The notes under the pieces were generated by a model. The model was not told the DNA's origin and ran no database searches. It was given only the letters and a program-made list of their open reading frames with translations. A DNA stretch of 64,000 nucleotides from Flaccisagitta enflata (taxonomy: Eukaryota; Chaetognatha; Sagittoidea; Aphragmophora), in the NCBI GenBank assembly GCA_965153355.1, contig OZ231128.1, forward strand, positions 44,516,001-44,580,000. Direction: 5' to 3'. This document shows, in pieces, positions 23,721-35,918 of the stretch. A program made the position numbers and the translations under genes. Numbering within the stretch: position 1 is the first letter of the stretch; the number at the start of each line of letters is the position of its first letter.

Positions 23721-23763
23721 GCCCCCTTCCTCACCCCCGTCCCGCCTCTTACATCCCCACCCT
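23721..23763 (-). other. G-rich tract upstream of the 3' LTR (copy B)
   Basis: On the minus strand it begins AGGGTGGGGATGTAAGAGGCGG and continues through three further G runs. It is conserved with 15211-15257 in copy C although the flanks have diverged. Confidence 0.5.
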
Positions 23764-24312
23764 AATTATCAACAGATCGCTGGCTGCACGAATGATGATT
23801 CCCCGTCAGAAGATCCACCACCAGCAAATTTTCAACGATCAACGATGACCCGGATGGAGCCGCGGCGGCGGCGAGAAGGTTGAGGCACCCGTTCTGTAAA
23901 GTTAAGGGGAAAGGGGGGGGGAGAACAGTGTAGACACTCAAGCCTGGGATTTGACTTGAGAGTGGAAAATAATAAGTAGGGGCATACTACTAAAAACATG
24001 TCATACGAAAGTATTCGTAATAATGACTAAAAAGACCATGTCTAAAACAAACACAACAAAATGTACATGTTCCAAGAACCAAACAAAACAAGACAAAATA
24101 AATAAGATTTACTAACTATATGTAAAAACGAATCTGTAGGGTAAAAAAAAAGTTAGTAAGCATCATGGAGCGACCACGTCACCTGCGCCTTCTCCATTAC
24201 AGAGACGAGCGGGTCATCCCGAGGGCTCCAACCTCTCGTCAATCCGTGGGCGAAAGGCGATGAATGATGTCGTCGCGGCGGCCGCATCGAAAGGCGCAGG
24301 TGGTGCAGCCGT

Positions 24313-24450
24313 CTGAGAATAAATCCCCCCCGAGGGGAAGACAAAGAAAGAGAAAGAATAGGGCAGATTGATTAGTAAAGTTCTTATCGTACACAGATTC
24401 AAATTTACCACAAAAACTCAACTCAACCCTTCCCAAACCATGATACTTAC
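24313..24450 (-). other. Candidate intron in the copy B 3' region (138 bp)
   Basis: Donor GTAAGTATC at 24450, TTTACTAAT branch-like element, pyrimidine tract and TTCTCAG acceptor at 24313, matching copy C 14524-14664 site for site. Confidence 0.6.
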
Positions 24451-24647
24451 TCTGAGCGTTTTAGCCCAGGCAGGGCGGACGTGTTCCCGCCGGGTTGCAC
24501 TGACACATTGCGGCCTGTCCCATCGATGGGGGATGAGGATGTGATGGTGGAAAACGATCCTCAGGAATAATTGACTCTCACGCCATCAATTTGCAAATTA
24601 GTGTGAATTAAATTGGAGCAGCAACTGGACGTGGCACCAATCAGTAT

Positions 24648-26778
24648 TTAACTGGCGGTCTGATTTTTCCAAGGCCTGGTTCGATGTTTCTTATTACCAG
24701 GCTTCGGAGCGTCTTTTTGCGACAGGATCTGCTGACCGACTTTTTCTGCGGGAGGAGACGCTGGAGGTAGAGATGCTGCATCGCAATTCGGCGCCAGTCG
24801 AAATTTAGGACGCACAGCGGGCGCTGTTGTGAAGTCGACTGCCATAGCCGCCTTCGCGCATTCCACAACTTCCTCCTTCTTCTTAGCCTTCATCGCACAG
24901 GCCTGCCTCTCCTTTTCAAGCTGCTTCTCCAGTTCCTGGACTCGCTTATTGCAGCTATGCACCTCATTGTCCGCAGCCATTGCTGCTTGACGAGTATCGT
25001 CTCTCTCCTTTTGAATATTACGGCGAATCCTCTCGTCTAAGACTTGACGAGCCACTTCAACTCGTTTAGCCTTGGATTGAAGCGGCAGCGAAGAAGTCTT
25101 TTAAGAGCCTTGATGCTTCATGCCCACCACCCATTGGAGCATTTGAGGTCCCAGTGAAGAGGCTTCTGGAAAGCAATGACTCGGCGATGTGGTGTCCATG
25201 CGCAGGGTCAAAGGCTGGATCCGACGGGGGAGGCGGGTTTTGCACTTGCTGCAAACCTTGGGCAGACTCGGTTTGCTGACGAGGCGCTACACCAGCTTTA
25301 ACAGATGCTAATGCACATCCAACTAGTTCGCTTCCTACCGCTGCTTTTGTTGGCTGCCAGTGAAAGGAAGACGCTCCCGTCTGCTGACCAGAGACTTGAA
25401 GTTGAACAGCGGACGCCGAAGCACCGCAAGTAGAACCTCCCTTGGTTGCTGCTTTGTGCTTTCTTCCAGCTCTCTTGGTCTTGCTAACTTTTCTGCCGCT
25501 GCCCCAGGCGCCTGATTCAGCTTCTGGGTTGCTGCCAACGTTGCCGTCGACGAACCACCTGAAGCTTCTCCTTGGCCTTTGGGCGTTGCTGCTGCAGGGG
25601 GGCGCGCCTGGAGGCGCTTGAAGAGGGCCTTTGCTTTTGGAATCTAGCCCTTTTTGTTGACTCTGCACATTGCGCTTTTGTGGAGTCTTTCCCCGACGCG
25701 ATCTCTTCGATTGTTGTGAGGGAGTGACGTCATGAGGACCCTGTTGCTGCTGATTTGGGGGATGAACCAATCCAGGGCGCGATTGACGACTTCCTGCTGC
25801 TGTAGAATGGCCATGATGCCCAGCTGCGGCTCGTGGCACAAATACCGCTGTGGTGGAGTTGCGGAGCGCCGGCGGAAGTTGCTGCAGATGAAGTTGCAGT
25901 TGCAGCAGGAGGCTTCGGAGTAGCATGCTTCCTCTTAATCGCCTGGACCATGCGACAGACCTCCTTATCATGCTCCCTCCTTCTTTTATTGCTTTGGATT
26001 TTGCGCTCCAGAGTCTCCGAGCCAAGCTCTGTTTGATTGGCTGATGAGCGCATGAGAGTTTGTTTGTTGCAGCACACTGAAAGTTTTTCAAACTCTTTGA
26101 AGAGAAGAAGAAGATACTCCGAAACGTCCGGACTGATAATCCCGATACCATAACGCCATCCGTTGGTGCTTCTCTTCCGGCGTCGCAGTGTCCACTTCCG
26201 AGTCAATGTCTTTCTCCACCACCTCCCCATTCACCAACACCTCCTCTTCTGTTTCCATCCCCTCCTCCTCCGCTCCTGCTCCATCATTGACCAGTCTCTC
26301 TCTCTCTTCGCCCCCGCTGCATTGACTAGCAGCTGCAGACGCTTGATCACGAGACGCTGGGCGACCGAAATCAAGGCAAAATTGGCGAGGCGAAGGGGGC
26401 AAATCCGATGATGATGACGCCGTCGCGTTGAAGTGATAGATAAGCCCGTCGGCGACCGATTGATCGCAATCCGACTCGAACCTCCATCTTTGATGACCAC
26501 CAATGGAAGAAGCGACGTAGGATCGACGGCGTTGGATGGCTGTTGGCGTTTTTCCAGCGCATCATCTTGTTGACGCTTTTTATTCGCCATTTTGCGTCGA
26601 CAGCGGAGCGAGTCGCCATTGAAAGGCTGCCAAGCGCGCGACGGCCTCCTCCTCCCTCGGCAGCGTCGTGGATGCAGATCCTTCTCAGTGGAGCGGTCGC
26701 TGAAAGTGGATGGAAGTCAGGGATCCGTACAGCATTAAACACGTCGGCTTCAGCCTCGAGACGCTGCTGACAGGACAT
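24648..26778 (-). pseudogene. BEL/Pao copy B: extra 3' ORF between integrase and LTR
   Basis: Starts MSCQQRL at 26778 and ends WKNQTAS-stop at 24648, both shared with copy C. The longest intact piece is 361 codons (25066-26151). Frames 26371-26778, 26231-26590, 26088-26402 and 24648-25055 supply the rest, so it is frameshifted. Composition in order: basic N-terminus, acidic Glu-rich stretch (TEEEVLVNGE), basic region, long Gln/Pro/Ser/Ala-rich middle, and a C-terminal coiled coil (ERIRRNIQKERDD, QELEKQLEKERQ). No membrane segment, signal peptide or zinc finger is visible. It is in the position where envelope genes occur in some retroelements but has no envelope features. Role unknown. Confidence 0.7.
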
Positions 26779-27272
26779 CTTGACTCCGACGGCGACAAGA
26801 TGCGAAACTGACTTCGTAGATGGAATGACGTCGTCAGCGGAAGCTTTGAAATGTTAGTAATCGAGAACTGATAATGGTAAGAACGGATTTTGGCACAATA
26901 ATATGTACATATAGACAGAACGAATGAATCAGTGTTTTGATGTGTAGTGGAAATGGACAACATAATTGACAAGAGGAAAGATGAAAGCATGGATAATGAG
27001 AACCAAATATGAATAATAACAACTCTTTGTAAATATAACAAGTCAGAGTTTCAATCACTCATATCTGGTGCAATGGACAGGCCCATGCGCCTTTTTCTCT
27101 CTCTCTCAAAACTTAGCGTTTTTTATGAGTCCAATTCCAGCCGCACGAGCTTCGTGCGGTCTTTCGTCACAATCTTTCCATCTTGGCGTCGAACATGAGC
27201 CCTCCGGACATGAGCTGATGATCCTTCGACACCCATGAAACGTCCTAAACTCCAATTGTGGCGAGGCAGCGT

Positions 27273-28165
27273 TTAGTCCATGGCGATGACCATGTCATCA
27301 ACCATAGAGTCTCTCTCGGATCTCGACCATTTGCTTCCCGCGTGAAGAAGCGACAAATATTCGACCCTCCACGATTTCCAAAATGCATCCACACGCGATT
27401 TCGCACGCCTCCAGTGAATCTTCGCAGAGTCGGCGTCAGAGTTGACGCCTTGTTGTACCAGATCCAGAGGGGCGTGACCGGATGTTGATGGATTGAGGAT
27501 ATGATTAGGTGTGAGGGCCTCAGAGTCATTTGGATCATCGCTGAGCGCTGTCAGAGGACGACGGTTGAGAATTCCTTCAACTTCGACGACAGCAGTGTTG
27601 AAGGCGTCGACGTGGAGGATGGCGCCAGTCGAGATGGAAGCAAGATGGCGCTTGAAGGGACCGACGATTCTCTCCCTCACGCCACCAGAGTGATGGTGTT
27701 CTCGGCGTGATGAAATCCCATCGAAGGCCGCGCCGCTGCAATTCGGAAGTTGACGAGCGGTTCCCAGCTTCCATTTCCTTCTTGAGGATGTTGTGGCGCC
27801 AACTAGATTCGTTCCACAGTCCGATGTGAACCGGCCAATTCCTGGGCGCCTTGCTGCAAAGCGGATAATTGCAGCTACCATCGCATTGGCTGACATGTTG
27901 AAGAGCAATTCCACATGGACCCGGCCGCGACACGAAACAGAGTGAACACTCGATCCACATGATCAGCACGCCCGTTCATTTTGACGAGGAAATGCCCCAT
28001 GATATCCAATCCAGTCTCTGCAAAAGACAGGCGCAGGATTGACGCGATTTGATGGAAGATTAGCATTTGCTGATTTGTTCTTTTTAAGTTCTTCTGGCAT
28101 CTGAAGCTGCGTGTTGGCAAGCGCTCTTGACAGCCCTGAAGGCCTTTAAGTAATCCACACAATTA
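27273..28165 (-). pseudogene. BEL/Pao copy B: integrase
   Basis: The upstream part (27875-28162) has a CQKNLKRTNQQM linker and TGLDIMG, carrying the first catalytic Asp. The 213-codon frame 27273-27914 carries TSDCGTNLVGA (second Asp), the HHSGGVRER block, and VEVEGILNRRPL (catalytic Glu), followed by DPNDSEALTPNH and a C-terminal W-S-R segment. All three catalytic acidic residues are present, but they lie in two frames separated by a shift near 27900. It would insert cDNA into the host genome; this copy would need frame correction. Confidence 0.9.
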
Positions 28166-28365
28166 CGTGATGGCACAATGTATACTTGCACCAGCGTGAA
28201 AATCATTATGACCAGTAATAGCCAATTAATGATTTCACATTCTGCGTCTTTAGACAGGATAAGAAGAAATTAGCGTCATGTGCGATGTCGGCGTTTTCAA
28301 CGGCTGTGTGAAGGATACATTAAGTAAATGCGGCGAAAGATTCCATTCCCGCATCTCCTTGTTCT

Positions 28366-30450
28366 TTATAGTAAAGTCATGTGGCTTTCTGGTTTAGAGA
28401 CTTTTCCCAACTCCAATTGATCGAAGGCGTCGGAATAATGATGCCGCTGTATTGACTTGACGAGCTGTTTGCGCGCCTCCTCCAAAACGTCTTGCGTCAC
28501 TTCCGGTTTAGGAAGGAAATCCTTTGCTGCTCGTGTCTTCGCCCTTGGATACGCTCTCCACCTTTTGACTGCGACAAGAACCATGCCGATGATCCACAAC
28601 TTGTGCATCCATTTTCCCCGAGAAGCTGCTGCAAGAAGAAGTGTCGCGTCAGCCACTTGTTTCTTTTCACTTTCAGCCACATACAGAGCGGCGACTTGCC
28701 GAAATAAGACCGCGTCGCGATGTTCGTCTTTGGCCATTGATCTTGGAGGAAAGGCACTTAAAAAATACGGAACCATGATAGGTGACGCCATTTTCGGCTT
28801 CATGGGCCTGGATGCCTCGGCTGCAGTGGTCCACCGGGTTGTTTGTCGAGTCAGCTCAGCGCCACTGTTGAGGATCAGACCCACTATGGATCTTGGAGAG
28901 ACGATTGGCGAAAAATACAGGCCACCGTTTTGCCGGATTGTAAATCATCTCCAGTGCAGATTCAGAATCAGACCAAAATCTGACGACAAGATTGTCCAAG
29001 TTGATGGTCCTTCCGGCGAAGCGTTTGAGCTGCATAGCTTTTTCTCTTGGTCTAATCTCAGCCCGGCGTGGGCGCTATTGATGAGAAGCACGTTTTGGAT
29101 TGAGTGGAATGGCGGCAGAGATTTAGGCAATGAATGAAATGTGAACATCTCCATTTCGGTTGACTTGGCGTCGATATGCAACTGCTCCATATCCGCCTTT
29201 TGGAGCCGCATCGCAAAATAACTCGATTGTGACTTCCGCAATGTCGCTGATTGTCGACGCCGCATTCCACCAGCGTTCAATTCGATATTGTTGTAGAAGA
29301 GGCCAAGATGAAGTTAAGCGGAAGATTCCTCGACGCTCTCTTCCAAGGGTGAATCCCATCCCCCTTCCTGTGGACGACAGAGTTGAAGATGTCGTCTGCC
29401 GATGTATGCGCTTGGGCTCCAAAATCCCAATGAATCATTAAGTTTGGCTTGCATGGAGACCAATTGACGAGGTGTTTTTGCTCTAAGAGTTTTGAATTCT
29501 TAGTTAGCAGATGAAGATGAAGGCGTCTTCCGCCGGAAGCCATGAGAGGCTTAACACCTTCGTCGGCGCATCATCTTGCTTATCTGAAATGAGGATTGGC
29601 ACATTTGGTCTCATCCATCAATTGTCAGCGCGTTACTTTTCCACTTCACAAAGATCCATCCTTCAGCCATCGCCGCCACTGAATCCACCTTCAGCTGCAG
29701 TGCTTCGTCGACCGAATCCCCACCCCCACTTCCGTCGTCGACGTAGAAGCCATAACGGATAAGGTCGTAGACGTTGTAGGGATACTTGGGCCGGATTACT
29801 TCAGCATGCTTTCTGACGGTAAAAGATGGTGTGAATAAAGAGCTGGATTGGCTGCCGAAGACGTGTGATAAAAACAGATTCAAAAGTGCTTCTCGTAGAG
29901 TACGGTCCTTGAACCAAAAGAATCTGAATAAATCAGCGTCGTCAGGATGGACGCCTTGATTTTAATTGGAAACGTGCTTTATATCACACACTAGGCGAAT
30001 TTTCCATAACTTGCATGGTGTGTCCATCAGGCTATTCATCAAGTTTGGGCCTCCGACGAGCAAATCATTAGTGAGGGTCCAGAAGTCGGTCGCCACTGCA
30101 CGCGCATCGTGGCATACGCGCGTTTTACCGCGCAATTCCACAATGTGAAGTGGCAAGTACCAGCGCGGCTTCTCGATGCTGTCGTCGTCGTCGTACGCTG
30201 TCAATCTCAATCGCCACTCCCGTCTCGTAAAATTTCTCGATCTCACGGAAGACTCTTTCTTTGAAAGCTGGATCACGCTTGAAGCGGAAGCGGTGGTTGC
30301 AGAGCCGCTTCATCGCAGTAGGTCGTGACCTCACTCTTCTCAGAATTTCCATGATTTTTTCGTGATGAAATTTCCATGTGACAAGAGCAAAATATTTTTT
30401 CTTAATTGGGCAAAAATATGTCTTTTCCTCTAACATTTGCACGCTCTGAT
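28366..30450 (-). pseudogene. BEL/Pao copy B: reverse transcriptase and RNase H
   Basis: RT finger and palm motifs occur in order. YLPLHIVE, then NDLLVGGPNLMNSL (29962-30276 frame). Next FTPSFTVRKHAE and FYVDDGSGGGDSVDEAL in frame 29611-29883, with the catalytic YVDD at 29734-29745. The Pao-type connection follows (IHWDFGAQAHTS, 29277-29543). Then comes the RNase H region (28366-29280), with the AKR/NPAD-type block in broken frames. It copies element RNA into DNA. The active-site YVDD is intact, but at least four frameshifts separate the blocks. Confidence 0.9.
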
Positions 30451-30499
30451 ATTTTCAAGGAATCACCCATCTCTCTTGCGAGGCGATTGATGATGCAAA

Positions 30500-31160
30500 G
30501 TCATGGTAAAAGATGCGGTCAATGTTGCTGTTGAGGACGCGATTGTCGAGGATGCGATCGATGTTGTCGTTGGACAGCGGTCATCCGTCGCGATAAGCGT
30601 TGATAGATGCAATATCTGCGTCCTTGCCCGTTTTTCCACATACAGTCCAACCAAATAGACATCTGAAACAAGTCAAAGATCCTGAAGGCCCTCGGCAGAT
30701 TTCTTGAGCGACGGCGGCATCCGCATGCGCCGCTCCGGTGATCATCATCACACCGCCTTCAGCTTCTGGAAGCACATGTCTGATGTGAGTTGGTCAAATG
30801 AGTCGCGGAGAAAAGGAGGAATATCGCGTTCACTCGTTAACAAATCACCCACCAGCGCGTCGTTGGCGTCGGCGACATATTCCTCGTCGACCGATTGCAT
30901 GGTGGATGTTGTGATGAAACGATCCTCAACAACACGATTTCCCACAGTAATCACCGTCATTTACTGTTTTATTTGGAATCACAAGACTGCGAATGACATT
31001 GGTACTGATCACGTCGCGATCAGCGCCTGAGTCGATCATAGCGTCAATCGTCCTCTGCGCACCCGAAGAATTGTTTATAGTAGTCACTGGAACAATCGGA
31101 GGGACAACGTCGTCGAATGAAGAGACGGACCGCGACGTTGCCGTCGCCGCCAGTCATGCC
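30500..31160 (-). pseudogene. BEL/Pao copy B: aspartic protease region
   Basis: The active-site motif AMIDSGADRDVIS is read on the minus strand at about 31010-31045. It is followed by VITVGNRVVEDRF (30748-30960 frame), and near 30600-30700 by RGPSGSL and FGWTVCG, which correspond to the conserved end of the DUF1758 domain of BEL/Pao. The protease would cut the Gag-Pol polyprotein. It is spread over two frames. Confidence 0.8.
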
Positions 31161-32900
31161 GTGGCGTTAGGAGAAATACTTCGTTGGATCGGCTGCCTCC
31201 GCGTCGGCGGGCTGTTGGTGCTGCAGCCGCATCTCCTGACTTTTGAAGAGCCAGCGGTACTTTATTTCCCTGTAGCCACTGCCCTTTCTTCTCTTCCTTT
31301 TCTCTTCTTTCTTATGAGGTGCGCCGTGGAGAATTGTCGCGTGCAGCTTCTTGCAGATCTGGCAAGTTGGTCTGTTCGCGCATCCTTTAGCGTTGTGTCC
31401 TGGCGCGAGACAGTGGAAGCAAAGACGACGAGACATATCTTCTGAACTCTCGCGTCCACTTCCAACTCTAACAACTGGTGACATTCTTCCGTTTGATGCA
31501 TTCCACTGCAGACGTTGCAGCGGTCCGTCGACTGCACTTTTTGCTTGCCATTGGTCAAGGCGTCCTCATATGATGATGGCGCCTCTTTTTCTGTCGTTGC
31601 AACTGCTGCCACTGATGCTGTTTTGCAGCGCCTTTATTGCACAGAATCACCGCCCATGTCTCAATCATGTTAACCAGGTTGTCAAATGAAAAATGATTGT
31701 CCTTTTTGGGCTGCTTCGTGTTGCTTTTCGAGAATTTATCTGCAAGATAGGGACCCTCTTATTGAGGATCTCCTGCAGCAGCTCGTCACGATAGCATTGT
31801 TGCACTTCTCCCACAGAGTCCCTCGCAATCTTCTTTGCCTTTTGCAACCTTGCAGACAGATTGAAATGCCTTGCATGGTCGGCCGACTGGATCTTAGCCT
31901 CCGCGACGATTTCGTTGAACAGCGCCGCAATGTTGCAGCGCCTTGCCATGAAAACGACGTCCATTTTGCGAAGGCGTCGTCAATCTCTTCTCTTGCTGTC
32001 GTTTCAGTTGCACCAATAAACCGCGGTTGATATCTTTTGCCGGACCAGCAAACCACTTAGGCAATTCAAATAAAAATGTCCATTTGCGTCAAGCCTTCAT
32101 GCTTCTCAGCATCTTTGAACTTCTCTTCCATCATGAAATCGGTGGATGAAAGCTCCTGCAGAGGCTTCTCCGGTCTTGCTCTCTCAATGCTTTGAGGCCG
32201 GCCTCCTTGCTCGCATGTGATCGTTATACGCCGCTCTTTCCAAGAACATGTCCAGAGCCGGATTGTTGGGCATCAGGACGTGGACTTCCGGTTGGCGAGC
32301 CACTTGATGATGCTCCACCTGATGATACGCTGGTGGTTGTTGTGTAAATGTGAATTTGACCCCGACTTTGACCGGAGATCTCTTTTTGGTGGTTTTACAC
32401 TCCACCTGCTTCTTCTTGCTGATTCATTTGTTGTTGTGATCTTGATGGAATCGGGGAGCATCAAAATCTTGGCGGGCGTACTGTTGCTTTTGTTTTTCTT
32501 CTTTACGTTGTTTCTCTTCTTCTCTCGCTGCAGCTAAGGTCAAGAATCTCTCTACTGAATCATCTTCAAATTATCCACTTCCTGCTGCAACGTTGATTCT
32601 GCTGGATGACTTCCCGCTTGAGGCGTTGCTAGAGGCGCTTGCTCTACTTTTTGCGCCTTCGGCTGCAATCCAGTCATTGTCTTCTTGGGAGCGACTTTTC
32701 TTCTCTCCTTATCTTGCAGCTGCTGTGCCAACATCACGTCAGCAGCCTCCTGCATCTGCCTCCTGCGCATCGCCTCCGTTGCATCCTCCTTCCGGCTGTG
32801 TTGAAGACCTTTTCCTCTTGACGAAGGGAAGTTCAGTCTCCTCTCCTAGCAGAACCAATCTGCTTCTCGAAGATCACTTCCGGTGCGGTAGGGAGAATCG
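31160..32900 (-). pseudogene. BEL/Pao copy B: gag C-terminal half with zinc knuckles
   Basis: Two Cys/His clusters typical of BEL/Pao Gag: CNVCSGMHQTEECH (31262-31612 frame), then CFHCLAPGHNAKGC and CQICKKLHATILH (31167-31484 frame). Upstream is a helical segment (FNLSARLQKAKKIARD, GEVQQCYRDELLQEIL; 31665-31964) and a Gln/Lys-rich part (32552-32770). A frameshift near 31480 lies between the two clusters. The knuckles would bind genomic RNA in the particle. Confidence 0.85.
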
Positions 32901-34050
32901 TTGCTGCTGAGGTTGATGATGCTGATAAAGATGCTGTTGCTTTTGTTGAAACCGTTGCTGCTGCCACTGTTGGTGTTGAAGCTGCTGCTGCTGGTCAGGA
33001 TGCTGTCTGCTCATTCTGCTGCGGTTGGCGCTGCTGTCCTTGCTGCTGCTGCTGCTCCGCTTTATTGCTGCTGCTGCGCCGGCTGTGGCGGACATTTCCA
33101 CTGGCTGCACATGATATTGCTGCAAGTTCAAATTGAAGATAGATTGACGGTCCTTCGACGGATGCTGCGGCTGCTGTGTCCAGCTCGAATGGTGTCACAA
33201 ACTTCACATCTACGCTGCTCAGCTCCACCAATGCCGCCGTCGTTCAGGCTATTCCAGTGCTCTCGTTGCATTTCTGCCGCATTGTTAAATACTCCTGCCC
33301 TTCTATCTTCATCTCGCTGCTGCTGCTGGCCACAGTTACACATTCTGTCGTATAACTCTTTGTCTTCTTGTGATGAGCTTCGCTGTTGGAATCCCAATGG
33401 CACCGCGATCGGCGCGCTGGAGCTTTTGCTGCACCACCATCTTCACCTTCAGCCATCATGCGCAGGCGTTGTTCTGCAAGGCGTTGCTGTCTCGCTTCTT
33501 CTGTTTCCTCACTGACATTCATGCTTTCGACGGATGGTTATTTAACGCTGGAGATCCCACTACCACCGCTGGGATAGTGGCGGAAGGTTGCTGTTGTTGC
33601 TGCAGTTGCTGTTGCATATGCGTTCTCCTGGAAATGCGTTTTGCGTTGTTGTTGTTGTTCATGCGGCTGCGTTGCCGGTTGATGTTGTTGCAGCTCTTTT
33701 TGTTGTTGCTGTTGTTGCTGAAGCAGTAAATCTTCCTGATGTTGATGCTGCTGTTGCTGCTGCTGTTGTTGCTGCCGTTGATCATGTTGTTGCTGTTGTT
33801 GAGCCACAGGTTGTGGCGCTTGCTGCAAGATCTGATGTTGTTGTTGATCTTGCTGACGAAATTGTTGGAGTTACTGCAACTGCTGCTGCTGCAACAGCTC
33901 TTGCTGCTGCCGTTGAGCCGTCGTTTGCTGCTGCTCCTGTGGTCGGTGGGTTGACGTTTACTGTTGGGTTGCTGCTGCTGCATCTGCAGTGATGCTGCTG
34001 CTGTTGCTCCTATTGCTGTCGCTGCTCCTCCTCGCGTTGTAGCTGCTGCA
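32900..34050 (-). pseudogene. BEL/Pao copy B: polyglutamine-rich gag segment
   Basis: About 1.1 kb dominated by CAG/CAA-type codons, giving Gln runs in one frame (33538-33828) and Asn/Ser runs in another. Frame 33244-33522 is charged (MNVSEETEEARQQRLAEQ). Copy A has the beginning of the same segment at 1-170. Slippage-prone CAG repeats probably explain much of the frameshifting. Confidence 0.7.
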
Positions 34051-34945
34051 TGTCATCTATCAGCCGACGGGCGCGTCGCATTTCCTCCTCCAGCTGCCTA
34101 CCCCATTGTCTCTCTCCGCCTCCTGTTGACAGCGTCGCCTGCGCCTCTCCTGCGGCGTCAATCCGTTGATGATCAGACCTCTTGCAGAGCATCGGCGTAA
34201 ATCTCTGAGATCTCTACTGCAGCATGTAAATAAACTTGCTCCATCGGAAACTGGAGGGATTCATTCGAGACCAAGTCTGATACCCACTGATTGGCATCTC
34301 CTCTTTGGATCGGCGGCAGATTTAAATGGCATGATTGGAATTACGCACCATGTCGAGGACCCGGAAGTGGCAGATACTCGGATCCGTCGGGGTTTGAAGC
34401 GTTGCATTCTTGGAGTTGGAGCGCCAGTAACATTGTCACGGGCATGAGTGTCAGTTGGAAGACTGTTCCATGAGAATTCATTGTTGGTCTTCTGTTCGAT
34501 GTTGTTGTGCATTGCGTTCACGATGTCGCGTTGGAAGGAAAACCCTCTGGATAGTTTTCACCGCAAAGTAGACGCCGAAAAGCATGGAGTTCCATTCGCG
34601 CCGGATTCGACGCAGAGTGGACGCCACGAATCGAAGAGGGTCGCCGGGCATCGAGTCGAGCGCCATTTGCCTTGCGTACGATATAAAGTCGTAGACCATG
34701 TCCCGAAGGCATTAACGAGCGCCATCTGATTCGCAGGCAGCGTCGTCGAAATCATTCATCCCTTCGGCGCAAGCAGCAACGGCGTCGAAAAGGCGCCGGC
34801 ATCCTTCCATCTCCGCCGTAATGTCGTTCCTCATTGCGCGCAAAGCAGTTTGACCTCGGACCTGATTCCAAACCGAAGTGGGATTATGAGATCAGCGTTG
34901 AAGCAGTCGAGACGGTGTAAGTGTCGTTGCGCGCGGCTGCCAGTG
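34050..34945 (-). pseudogene. BEL/Pao copy B: gag N-terminal part
   Basis: Homologous to copy A gag (for example DMVYDFISYARQMALDSMPG and NEFSWNSLPTDTHARDNV). The ATG present in copy A is CTG here (complement of 34941-34943), so the start codon is lost. Frames 34478-34699, 34261-34521 and 34010-34192 carry successive pieces. Confidence 0.75.
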
Positions 34946-35009
34946 TCCAATTTCGTTTTCGGAGGTCGAAGATGGAAGAAGTCAGGTCATTTATTTAAAA
35001 TTGTTGAAA

Positions 35010-35918
35010 TATATTTCGCTTCTGAGTTCAACTGGCACTGTCTAGCAATCTATCGACTACAGCGACTTGTGGTGAAGAAAGTTGTGATTGGAAAATAGGA
35101 AGGCGATCGTCTCGTTTATTCCATAAGAAATTTCAACAACTGAAGAGAGGGGGATAAAATATGAAAGGGAAAGTGGGTAATGGTGAGTCACAAGCACAAA
35201 GATAACATGAAATCGAGACAGGACACAATAAAGGACAGAAACAGCACATGACAACATGTTCATCTTCTTCAGAGCCCATACCACCTGATAATACCTGCCC
35301 CTGCCCCGGCCCATCCCATTAAGTTCATCCATATCATCCCCATAGTAAGCTGATCGGGCAAACGATAAAAACCAACTAAAATCCGGCGATAAAAATGCAA
35401 AAATACAAAAGACAAAAATAACAGACCGGAAGACAAGATAAAAACAACGTTACTAAAAGCAAAATAAGTCTATAAAACTTACTTTTAGGCCCACTGGGTG
35501 GTTCAACACAGTCTGTCGAAGTCAAATTAACGTAAATTGTTTGTCCGTTCATAAGTTTATCTGCAATAAAAAGATGAGAGATTATTGAAATTAGTAAATT
35601 CCCAGGGCACATTCAATCAATCACGAAAAATCAATCAATCACTTTAGGAAGCAATGCCACGTAAATAAAAATAAAAACAATCGATCCAAATTTGGACGAT
35701 TCGCAGACGAGTTACGTATGTTTGTTTACGTAATAAAAACAAATGGCATAAAATACAAGGCGCAAGCATGTAGTTTACCCATCTAGCCTTCATTGCATAA
35801 ATGGCAGAAACAAAAGACACCGGCATTGAATAATAGGAGATGAAAGAAAAGCCAAAAAGCACGCAAAAGAAACAAAAGCACACATACCTAATAAACGGAC
35901 GGACATACATTTCTAACA
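35010..35918 (-). repeat. 5' LTR of copy B (909 bp)
   Basis: TGTTAGAAATG at 35918 to the AAATATA equivalent at 35010. The next bases, TTTCAACAATTT, are shared with copy A at the same place and absent from both 3' LTRs, so they are internal leader. No obvious tRNA primer-binding site was recognised. Confidence 0.9.

Larger units (their letters stand above)
22705..35918 (-). mobile_element. BEL/Pao LTR retrotransposon copy B, full length (13.2 kb)
   Basis: Minus-strand element with order 5' LTR (35010-35918), gag N-terminus, Gln-rich region, zinc knuckles, aspartic protease, RT, RNase H, integrase, an extra ORF, a conserved small intron, a G-rich tract and 3' LTR (22705-23610). It is flanked by the 5-bp target duplication ATGTC and inserted into a 29-bp minisatellite. 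The paired zinc knuckles, DSGA protease, YVDD and NRRPL integrase motif place it in BEL/Pao. The two LTRs differ by many small indels and substitutions, so the insertion is not recent. Multiple frameshifts make it non-autonomous. At 13.2 kb it is long for the group; the Gln-rich gag and extra 3' ORF account for much of the excess. Confidence 0.92.

Noticed and set aside
24648-26778. Extra retroelement ORF as an envelope gene
   Set aside because: No signal peptide, transmembrane segment, cleavage site or cysteine framework; Gln/Pro-rich plus coiled coil instead.
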